From the NCBI RefSeq assembly GCF_008831285.2, contig NC_045149.1:19111035-19175034 (forward strand): 64,000 nt of DNA, read 5' to 3'. This DNA comes from Nymphaea colorata (lineage: Eukaryota; Streptophyta; Magnoliopsida; Nymphaeales; Nymphaeaceae). Under the pieces are notes generated by a model. It saw only the letters and a list, made by a program, of their open reading frames with translations, made no database searches and was not told the origin of the DNA. Positions 12,050 through 22,211 of the stretch are shown piece by piece (positions within the stretch are counted from its first letter, which is position 1; the number at the start of each line of letters is the position of its first letter). The translations under genes and the position numbers were made by a program.

Positions 12050-12243
12050 AGGGGTGAAACCAAAAATTTTTCATGATGCGGGCCTAATTAAAGTTTTTAA
12101 ATTTTGATTAGGGTTAAAATATTATTTTTTTCAAAATTTTTATATAGAACAAATGAATTTTTTTTAAAATTTACATGTAAATTAAAAAAAAAATTTGAGG
12201 TGGGGCAAAGGCCCATGCGGGCCTACCTTGGCACTGCCCTTGC
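12050..12243. repeat. Dispersed AT-rich repeat, copy 1
   Basis: Starts near GGGGTGAAACCAAAAATTTT and ends near GGGCCTACCTTGGCACTGCC. The middle contains the shared block AAATTTTTATATA, then a run near AAATTTACATGTAAATT. Related copies lie at 35743-35915, 36301-36495 and 53679-53805. The two ends resemble degenerate inverted repeats of the GGGCGGAGCCAG type common in plant MITE-like elements. Confidence 0.6.
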
Positions 12244-14002
12244 CATTGTCAGACCTGTTTATGCAGTAGCCAGCACTCCATGACAAATTGCTGTCGTCGA
12301 AGTCTTTGACATCGCTGTTGTCAGGCTAACCCTCAAGAATGTAGCATAACTTGTTGAGTTGGTAGGTCGGTAAAGTTTGGTCGTCAGTTTAATTCTTATA
12401 TATGCTACTCATTTGACTTGTAAACAATGGCAATGTGATACTCTAATTTATATATCATAAATCCATTCAAGTCTTGAAGCGGCCTTGGGGAAAATGGTTT
12501 CAGCCTTTGTTTGAGCAGCTTATGTTGACTGGAATGCTAATGCTGCTAGCTTAACAGTTGACATTTATTTCAAATATTTTTTTTTGTTGACATGAATATA
12601 AATAATAAATAATTATTTGTGAACTTTATTCTATACATTTTTTTTTCTATATCATGGCTTTGTTTAGAACCTAATTTTTTTTTTCCAACAATAGGAACAA
12701 GCATCTATCGGAAATTGTGGCAATTTGTCTTTATCCAACAATGCTTACCTCCTTTTTGACGTTGTCGATTTGATCTTATCTTATCCTCAATATAAAATGT
12801 TTTCGATGTATGAAAAATGCCAAAATGTCTTTATTTGGTCCTATTAGTCAAGCTCACTAAGTTTCAAATTAAGCAAACTGGCGTTAATATTTATATATTT
12901 TTTTTGAAATTGGAGATTCGAAAATTCACACTTATAATTTTTTCTTTAAAATAACCATATTGGCTGAGATCAGGATATTAAAAAAGCTAGAGATCAGTAC
13001 CATGTGGGCATTTTGTAAGGAGTCGGAACAATCCAGTAGCTCCCAGAAGTTTCTAGACGTGGCTTCATTCTCATTTTACAGAAAACCTCAAAGGGGCACT
13101 GTTTCATTATATTTCATTCATATCCATTACTGAAGGCCATTAAATGGTTATAATATTTCTTAAATATGTACATAAAATTTTATAAATTTTTAAAATCAAT
13201 GGTATAAATGCGTTTGGCTTCTAAAACTTATTTTATGTATCTGCAAACACGATTTTTATATTGATTGTTACGTCACAACCGTTTTCTATAAATAAACCTT
13301 TAAAATAGAAGGTCTAGAGAGATTTGTCTCAACATGAGCCAACTTAACATATCTTGAATATATAATGTTTTAAAATTTGTCGACATTAATATTGAGCATC
13401 TACATCGAATGTCTTGAATGCCATATAAACACATAAAGTATACTCAAAAAAAGTAAAAATACATGAAGATCCTTGTTAAATCGATCTTTTTAAATCTAAC
13501 AACAAGTTAAAATCGATGAATAATGACTTAAATCTCATTCATATTGGAGTTGAGTTGATTGTTGTTAAATTACAACCAGAAATGCACCATGCTGATACGA
13601 ACACCCATTCCTTGCATCAGCGTGGAGGTGGAAACTTGTTATTGAGGGTCCTCATAAATAGTAATCCAAATTAAAATCTTTCAAAAAATTTTAGACCCTT
13701 TAAATGCATAATAAAAATAACAATTACAATTTTAGTTTTCTTTTTTATTTTTTTCCGAATTAAAAGGCAGATGCGTGATCCATTCAATGTTACAACCATA
13801 TTATATTAACTATTTTTTTCACCACGTGGGCAAATTCACAGTAGCTCTTTCTCTCTCCCCGCCAGCCCTTTGGACCAAAACAGTAGTGCTTTATTTTTTT
13901 TTGGGTTCTTTTGTCACTGGAGAAGGATAAGGCGCTAGCAATTCATGAGACTTTTTATCTCTCAAGGATTCTCTCTACTTTACTTGATGCAAAGTAACGT
14001 CA

Positions 14003-14400
14003 AAAGCTCGTTAAGTCACTCGAGATGAGGTTAGGGGGCCCCATCTGAATGACACGAGCTTGTTGTAGGGATACAACGAGTGAGCGGAGCTCAAGATCGA
14101 CCAGCTGGAACTTGACTCAACGTCGACCTTGCTTAACTAGTGTACCTTAATATTTATTTTTTCCTTAAAAATTTCATGTTTTTATTTAAGCCATTTTAAG
14201 TTTTTCAAAATTACAAAAATAAATATTAGTATAATCCAACTCGAACCCAACTCGTTTACAAGCTCAAGTTATCAATTAAGTTCGAACTCGACTCATTTAA
14301 AGTACGAGTCGAGTTATAATCGAGCCTAACGGAGCAAGTTTAAGTCGAGCCCAAGTTGGCTTGACTCTTTGAACATTCTTAGCCCCTTGGCTTACCCTGC
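14003..14400. repeat. Degenerate GAGCTCG/GAGTCGA-rich repeat
   Basis: Repeated short words such as CTCGAACTCG, GAGTCGAG and CTCGTTTACAAGCTC recur over about 400 bases. The same style of sequence is at 37867-38322 and briefly at 28007-28050. This copy is diverged and its ends are unclear. Confidence 0.45.
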
Positions 14401-14540
14401 ACCTCCCTTTCTGGTGCTCGTGTTATACAATTTTTTTTTTTAGATGAGTAGAGACCGGAATAAAGACGGTAGCCCTCCCTCCTTCTTCTTAGAACCAATA
14501 TGGCTCAACATTTGAAATAGCTACAGGGCAACAACTGCTG

Positions 14541-14765
14541 ATGCCACACATCCTTGTTACTCAGGAAAAGAAAAAACTACAATTGCCTACCAGTTTGTCA
14601 GAGAATGACCAAAAGAGACGAAACTCGTCAAGACATTCTTGCATAAAGCTATCAAAAAGATTAAAAAGTGAGCTGATGAAGATCAGCAACCTATTGAATT
14701 TTGAGTTGGAGACCAAGTACTCGTGAAACTTTATCATGATCCCGCATAACGATCTCGAATATCGT
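14541..14765 (+). pseudogene. Decayed retrotransposon integrase C-terminal fragment (Ty3/Gypsy-like)
   Basis: In one frame around 14660-14765 the sequence reads ADEDQQPIEF, stop, VGDQVLVKLYHDPA, stop. This resembles the end of Gypsy-type integrases, where a basic adenylate-rich stretch precedes VGDxVLVKL. In-frame stops and frame changes show it is dead. No LTRs, reverse transcriptase or other domains were seen nearby. The assignment rests on this short motif. Confidence 0.45.
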
Positions 14766-15433
14766 GCCGGTAAGACTGACTAAACCAGATAACACAGAGA
14801 AGAAAAAGAAGAGGAAAAGTTGAAGGTGGCCAATGATAGGTGGAGAGTTGGAAGTAGAGACCTATGCCCACTTCTATTCTAGAATTCCATTTACGGATTT
14901 GGACTTCTCAACTACCGAATCCCTCACTTCAAGGCACAAATTTCAAACTTGGGAATAAAAGAGTAAGAAGTTTGTTAGATTCCCAGAGTTAGAAGCCCTC
15001 GAGTTCACATCTTTTGTCATCTTGCATTGAAAGGAGTTATGGCGGCTTTGGGATACGCGGTCTGATCAGGTGGATTGGATCAGATCTCACTCAAAATGGA
15101 TCCGAGCATCATCAGAACTATTTTTTTATGCTATGGTTGTTGGCAGAACAATCTTGACCTAATGGATCGCGGCGACCCGATCCGACCAGTGGTGAATCCA
15201 AATTTCAGTTTGGAGCTATATCAAAAAAATAAAGATCCAAACCATGGGTGGGCATTAACCTTGGAATTAAAAGAGTGGTTTGGCTGTAACCCTCCAGAAA
15301 GACTTAGTTTGGAAGCCATGGTGGTGGAACTGCCACCCTGCACATGACTTCTCTTCGACTCAACTCGACCTCCCAACTCACTGTTAGGTATGGGGAAGAA
15401 GGCAGTACACCTTTCCCTCCGCCTGCTTTCCCA

Positions 15434-15440
15434 TTTAAAA
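15434..15440 (+). promoter_or_regulatory. TATA-like box of CESA4
   Basis: CCATTTAAAAGCC lies 42-48 bases upstream of the chosen ATG at 15482, which supports that start over the in-frame ATG at 15344. It is a weak TATA variant. Confidence 0.4.
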
Positions 15441-15481
15441 GCCAATATGCCACCACCAAGCCCCTCGTCCTCTCACAGGCC

Positions 15482-18400
15482 ATGGCTTCCACCAACCTTC
15501 CATTTGTTGCAGCATCACCTGGAAGAGACGACCTGCATGCCTTCCACAGCCATGATCAAGGGGTAAGTTCTTAATCTACAAATGTCTCAACTACCTCGGT
15601 TTGCTGATTGGCTTTCTGCGAGTTCTCTGAGAAACGTTTAGTGTTATATTAAAGATTCATGAAAAATTTCGAGGCGTTACAAAGTTGTCCTAACGGACAA
15701 AAACCAAGTTGTTAGGGGGCCGGTTGTGATCCGTCAGAGTACAGTGGGTTAGGTTTGTATTAGGCTAGCTCATGCCCATGCAGCAACATGAATCTTATAT
15801 AACAGGTTAGGTTGAAGATTGGTAGGCCAAGTTGGCGAGGTTTGAGTCAAGAAATTTGAGGTGGGTCCAGTCTCCTCCTGCTTGCTTTGCATTAGATCTC
15901 TCTCTCTCTCTCTCTCTCTTTTGAATGATTTTTCTTTGTGATCTTCTCATAATTAGCTTGTAATAACTTTTGTGTTTGCTGGCTTGTTGACGTTAATTGG
16001 TGACATGAACTTGCACAGACGGTGGTGGGGAATTCATCATCAACGGCATGTAGGATTTGTGGTGACGAGATCGGCCGGAATGAAAATGGAGAGATGTTTG
16101 TGGCTTGCCGGCAATGCGGCTTCCCGGTATGCCGTCCTTGCTATGAATATGAAAGGAGGGAAGGCAACCAGACTTGTCCCAAATGCCATGCCCGCTACAA
16201 GCGCCACAAAGGTAGTCTTTATTGACATAAAAAAAGAGAAAAACGGGTAGCTACTAGTCCCTCATGTGCCAGATTTGATGAAAATTATCCAAGCTACTGG
16301 CTTTAAAGAAATTCAAAGATAGAGATTAAGTTGAAAAAGAAAATAAAAATTCAGTTGTGTTTTCAAGAGACTGAAATACTTTTTGATGGAAGAAACAAAT
16401 GAGTTTTTTTTAATTGAGATTTTATCCTTTTCGAGGGGAATTTCAATCTTTTGAAAACACAACTAAGTTTTCATTTTTTTTCAACTCAATCTCCAGTTTA
16501 TGATCATCTTAAAATCAATGAACCAAACAATTTCCATTTCCATCATCAAATCTGACACCTTGAAGTCTGCAACTTGTTTTCCTACAAAAACATGATTCAG
16601 AAATGGTCTCTTCACAAAAGACGGCTAAAAACAAGTTAAAGAAAAATGGTTTCTTGTTTAACAGCATACTTTTGTTTGAAAACCAAATTAAGTGCATTAA
16701 AAGAATCATGAGATGAGACTCAGGGGAGCACTCCGCTGTCATATTTTATGTTGCCAAAATGTTCACAAACAGAAGCCCTTTCTACCATTGCAGGGAGCCC
16801 ACGAGTTGAAGGCGATGAAGAGGACGATGTCGATTATAATGACTTGGAAGATGAATTTCAGATTAAGAACACCAAAGAAGCACATGAACTACACCAATCT
16901 TCACCTTTTACTCAATCGGTATCAATTAATTATAGTATCTATCATAAAATATAATCTTTGACATTAATTGGCAGCAACAGTACCAATCATATTTCATTTC
17001 ATTCTTATCACAGGGAAATGGAGATCATCATGCCCCGCTGTGGCAGCCCACTCGTGGTGCCTTTTCATCCATTGCTGGGAGCAGTACGTTAAATCTTTTT
17101 GCTTTTTAATCGTAAATCATTTGGTTCACATGCCCCTTGGTGTTCTTACAAGAATCTTTCATAGCCTAAACTTATAAATAGTTAGATGGTAAAGTATTGG
17201 TCATTTCTAAGTCGAAGGCCCTTGTCTCCGAATAGCTGTATTTTTGTATTATTTTGTGCTCAGTTTCGATTACGATCTACTCTCTTTATCTTGTTTAATA
17301 CTAGAAGTTCATGCATTCAAACGTTTCCTAACACGCTTCCCATGCACATGGGTCGCTTCTCGCTTCCGCTTCTCACTCTGGCAGCCATGGCATGTGCAGT
17401 TGTAAGCAAGGACTTCGAGGGGGAGAAGGAGATGTATGGGAATGCAGAGTGGGAGGAGAGGGTGGAGAAGTGGAAAGCGCGCCAAGAGAAGAAGGGATCG
17501 TCGGTGCATCACGACGGCAAAACCGGCGATGATCCAGTGGATGCAGATGACTACTTGTATGTATATAGTTTCAACTCCTAAGCATATCGAGTCTCATCTC
17601 TCTCAAACAACTCAACCCACTCTTTGACTTGGGTCCGGCTGATTCCAAGCTTATCTCTAATAGTTTTGATTCTAACCCTAAAAAAGTTAACAACCAAGCC
17701 AATAATCTCATTAATGACCCCTCTATAAGTAAAACTTTTGAGACATCACAATATCCCATAAGTTTCAAAGCAAATGACACATTCATAGTTGAGATTTGAT
17801 TTATGATATTCAATTTGGCACCCTTTACCTTAAATTATTTTTCATTTTAACTTTTTTTTTTTTAAAAAAAAAAAAACAGGATAGCTGAAGCCCGTCAGCC
17901 TATGTGGAGAAAGGTCCCAGTTCCGTCAAGGTTGGTCAACCCGTACCGAATCGTGATCGTGCTCCGGCTCGTGATCCTCTGCTTCTTTTTCCGGTTCCGG
18001 ATCCTCAACCCGGCCAAGGATGCATACGCCCTCTGGCTTATTTCCATCATTTGTGAGATCTGGTTCGCGCTCTCATGGATCTTGGATCAGTTCCCCAAAT
18101 GGTTCCCGATCAACCGGGAAACCTACCTGGACCGGCTGACGGCTCGGTATGAGCAGGAAGGCGAACCGGACCGGCTCGCAGCGGTGGACGTCTTCGTGAG
18201 CACGGTGGACCCGAGCAAGGAGCCACCGCTGATCACAGCCAACACGGTGCTGTCCATACTGGGCGTTGACTACCCGGTTCAGAAGGTGAGCTGCTACGTC
18301 TCGGACGACGGAGCGTCCATGCTGCTGTTCGATACGCTGTCCGAGACGGCCGAGTTCGCAAGGAGGTGGGTGCCGTTCTGCAAGAAGTTCAGCATAGAGC

Positions 18401-20314
18401 CGCGGGCCCCGGAGTTTTATTTCTCCCAAAAGATCGACTATCTTAAGGATAAGGTCCAGCCCACATTCGTCAAGGAGCGGAGGGCCATGAAGGTACACAC
18501 CTCACCAACACGGAACCTTTTTTTGTTTTTTAGTTTCAAAGGTTTAATTCAGTTTAAAGTAATTTATGATTATTTAATATAATTAAAACTAAGAATGAGT
18601 TTGGTTCTGCCTGATTCACCAAATCATTCATCTTGTTACCCAAAATAAGCATGAAAAATATTATGCATAAATAAAACAAAATTAAAATCCCGGAAAAAAT
18701 ATCAAAGTTCGAGAAAGTAATTTTTTATTTTGGGCAGCGAGAATATGAAGAGTTCAAGGTGAGGATCAACGCATTGGTGGCCAAGTCCCAGAAAGCGCCG
18801 GAAGAGGGCTGGGTGATGCAGGATGGCACTCCATGGCCCGGAAACAACACCAGAGACCACCCTGGAATGATCCAAGTATTACCCCTTTTCCCTCCCTTAA
18901 ATTTGCTTGTAAATCATGATATTTTGCAAGATTTTGTTTGTTTAGGAACTACCACTTAAAACCAATATTTCAAGTGTTTTTGTTCCATGTAAAACGTGAT
19001 ATTTGTCATGTTTTTGTGAGTAAGCTTCATTAAGAAAACGACATGATGTCTGCCCCAGGTTCATCTGGGAAGCGAAGGTGCGCGTGACATAGATGGGAAT
19101 GAGCTCCCTAGACTAGTGTATGTGTCGCGAGAGAAGCGACCCGGCTACCAACATCATAAGAAGGCTGGTGCTATGAATGCACTGGTGAGTGTTCTTTGCA
19201 CTTGCTTTATCCAGAAAAGCGGGATAATCTTGGATATATTAGACCAAATTTTCGTCTTTTGCATGAAATTGGCTAGACCAAGTTTGAGAATTCTCATCGA
19301 AAACACAATCATGTTTCTGTATGAAGCCAAACGTTCGCTTTGGTTTTGCTGGTTATTTTGCTGCTTGTCTGATGAATGTTGTTTATGGGGGTGTTTGATG
19401 GTAGGTTCGAGTTTCAGCAGTGCTCACAAACTCACCCTTCATGCTCAATCTTGACTGCGATCACTACATAAACAACAGCAAGGCAGTGAGGGAAGCCATG
19501 TGCTTCTTAATGGATCCCCAACTGGGGAAGAAACTTTGCTATGTTCAGTTTCCCCAAAGATTCGATGGGATCGATCTTCACGATCGATACGCAAATCGCA
19601 ACATCGTCTTCTTTGATGTAAGTCCACGAAATAATTATTGATTCACACGCTTCTCCCTCAAATTCTCAGTGTTCTCATGTTCATGAACTGCTGCATTTCT
19701 TCGAAGAGTAGTAGTAACTAAGAATGGATCAGTGTAACTAAGAAGAAATTGTAACATGCCCTTAACATGGTGGTTTTTCTGATCTGCAGATCAACATGAG
19801 AGGTCTTGATGGAATTCAAGGACCTGTTTATGTAGGTACAGGATGTGTGTTCAATCGCCAGGCTCTATATGGCTATGAACCCCCTGTCTCAGAGAAGCCT
19901 CCCAAGATGACATGTGACTGCTGGCCTTCATGGTGCTGTTGCTGCTGTTGCTTCACCAAATCAAGAAGAAAGACCAAGGCCAAGGCCAAGTCCAAAAAAT
20001 TAGGAGGCCTCTTGGGACTGTTTGGAAGGAAGAAGAAGAAGGCCATTTCCAAGTTCTCCAGAAGAAGAGAGAAATTCATACAGCTTGAAGAGATTGAGGA
20101 AGGGCTTGAAGGGTATGAAGAACTCGAAAAATCGTCATTGATGTCGCAGAAGAACTTTGAGAAGAGATTCGGCCAGTCGCCTGTTTTCATCGCTTCGACT
20201 CTCATGGAAGATGGAGGCATTCCGGCCGGCACCAACCCCAGTTCACTCATAAAGGAAGCTATTCATGTCATCAGCTGTGGCTATGAGGAGAAAACAGAGT
20301 GGGGCAAAGAGGTC

Positions 20315-20382
<68 letters not shown>

Positions 20383-21705
20383 CATACACACACACATAAC
20401 TAAACTATATGCATGCATACTATGTGGGTATATAGAAATGGGGAATACATGCATGCTATGTAAGGAAAATATAAAAAGGTTATGTCATGTGTGCAGATTG
20501 GCTGGATATATGGATCAGTAACAGAGGATATATTGACTGGATTCAAGATGCATTGTAGGGGATGGAAGTCAGTTTATTGCATGCCTTCAAGGGCTGCATT
20601 TAAGGGTTCTGCGCCCATCAACCTGTCAGATAGGCTGCACCAAGTCCTTAGGTGGGCGCTGGGCTCGGTGGAAATCTTCCTCAGCAGGCATTGCCCACTG
20701 TGGTATGGTTATGGTGGCAACCTCAAATGGCTGGAGCGCTTGGCCTACATCAACACCATCGTCTACCCTTTCACATCCATCCCCCTACTCGCCTACTGCA
20801 CCATTCCAGCAGTATGCCTTCTCACAGGAAAATTCATCATCCCAACGGTAATTTTTCCTCTCGCCGCAAGACTTGTGCTACCAGCATGAAAAGATCAAGA
20901 ATGAATACTTTTTTGCTTCCTGAGAACGAAGATTGATAAAAAGATTGCGGTAATGATAAGTTATTATATATAATTTGTGTTTGTATGTGATGCTCGATCA
21001 TGTTTATTGGATAGATCCATGAGGGTACTCGTGATGCTCATCTTTTCTAGAGATCGTATCTCAAAAACCATATAAGCCTATTACTGTGACTAACATGTTC
21101 CAACTCTTTTTATACAACAGCTTACTAGCTTTGCTAGCTTGTGGTTCATTGGGCTTTTCCTCTCCATCATAGCCACTGGAGTGCTGGAACTTCGGTGGAG
21201 CAAAGTAAGCATCCAAGATTGGTGGCGAAATGAGCAATTCTGGGTGATTGGTGGCGTCTCTGCACACCTCTTCGCAGTCTTCCAGGGCTTACTCAAGGTG
21301 CTAGGAGGTGTGGATACAAACTTCACAGTTACAGCAAAAGCATCTGGTGACGAAGACGAGTTTGGAGAGCTTTACCTCTTCAAGTGGACTACTCTGCTGA
21401 TCCCGCCGACGACCTTGATCATCCTGAACATGGTTGGAGTTGTTGCAGGTGTTGCAGATGCCATTAACAATGGGTACAGCTCCTGGGGACCCCTGTTTGG
21501 GAAGCTCTTCTTCGCCTTCTGGGTCATAGTTCACCTGTACCCTTTCCTCAAGGGGCTCATGGGCAGGCAGAACAGGACTCCTACCATTGTTGTCCTGTGG
21601 TCTGTTCTCTTGGCATCGATCTTCTCTCTGGTTTGGGTCCGCATTGACCCCTTCCTGCCCAAGCAAGAAGGCCCCATTCTCAGACAGTGTGGTGTTGAGT
21701 GTTAG
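15482..21705 (+). CDS. CESA4: CESA4, secondary-wall cellulose synthase catalytic subunit
   Basis: Twelve exons: 15482-15562, 16019-16211, 16794-16918, 17014-17083, 17400-17556, 17880-18492, 18738-18875, 19059-19184, 19405-19617, 19790-20311, 20497-20847 and 21121-21705. They total 3174 nt, or 1057 residues, closing in frame at TAG; Arabidopsis CESA4/IRX5 has 1049. CESA4 polymerises UDP-glucose into cellulose in plasma-membrane rosettes with CESA7 and CESA8 in xylem and fibres. Visible features are the N-terminal RING-type zinc finger ([39 protein letters not shown]), two early membrane segments, catalytic DDG (about residue 350), DCD (about 518), TED (about 756) and QVLRW (about 795), six further C-terminal membrane segments and the end QCGVEC. 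The CDCWPSW block and the sequence as a whole match CESA4 rather than CESA7 or CESA8. Confidence 0.95.
15897..15919. repeat. (CT)n microsatellite in CESA4 intron 1
   Basis: About 23 bases of CT roughly 100 bases upstream of the exon 2 acceptor; part of a pyrimidine-rich region. Confidence 0.9.
20312..20396. repeat. Compound (CT)n(TA)n(CA)n microsatellite at the start of CESA4 intron 10
   Basis: The intron begins GTCTCCCTCC and runs straight into CT, TA and then CA repeats. The repeat abuts the weak donor GAG|GTCTCC. The reading frame stays open through the repeat, but the intron is 185 bases long, so retention would shift the frame. Confidence 0.9.
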
Positions 21706-22211
21706 GTAGTCTCTCAAGAGAAAGAGACCGCTTCTTTTTGCTTCGCTCCATTGCAGCTTCTATTGTCACTCATGGTGAGGATGATCATCAGCTTTTTTCC
21801 ACTTTTTTGGGCACCTGGCCATGCTATTAATGTAATACAATGCGAAATTTACTTATTCAAATGCAAGTAAATTGGTACTTGACTACTTGGACAAGTGGAG
21901 AATTTTGCAAATGCAAGTTGCCTCTCTGATAGGGGATAACAACATCCAAGATTATCAAAGATCATAGAATGTTCCAGTGGGGCTTTCTACAAATCCACAA
22001 GCAAGTGAAGATTTGTGCAGATACAAGTGACATCAGACACAAGGGTAACACATCCAAGTTTTTTGAAACACCACTGAAAACAATCGAAATCCAATCTCAA
22101 AACCATCCTCACAACTTCACGTAAGTAAATATTTACACTACAAAAGCATAGTTACAAATCGGCTTGATATTCAAAAGGCACGTGAAGAAAAAAAACAACA
22201 GAGAACACACA
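21706..22211. other. Convergent 3' region between CESA4 and LRR-RLK 1
   Basis: Should hold both 3' UTRs. Two diverged copies of a segment of about 70 bp (near 21890-21960 and 22000-22070) share words like TTTTGCAAATGCAAGT versus TTGTGCAGATACAAGT, and ACATCCAAG. The second copy also matches the region downstream of LRR-RLK 2 (29140-29210), so it marks the 3' edge of the tandem duplication. Confidence 0.5.

Larger units (their letters stand above)
12244..15430. other. Gene-poor AT-rich intergenic region upstream of CESA4
   Basis: Mostly AT-rich, with no intact gene. It includes a GAGCTCG/GAGTCGA-rich stretch (14003-14400), related in composition to the element at 37.9 kb, and a decayed retrotransposon fragment (14541-14765). 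The final 400 bases form the CESA4 promoter region. Confidence 0.5.

Noticed and set aside
15344-15481. Upstream in-frame ATG at 15344 that would extend CESA4 by 46 residues
   Set aside because: The extension has no CESA similarity and would overlap the TATA-like box at 15434. The start at 15482 gives the normal N-terminus length before the zinc finger.
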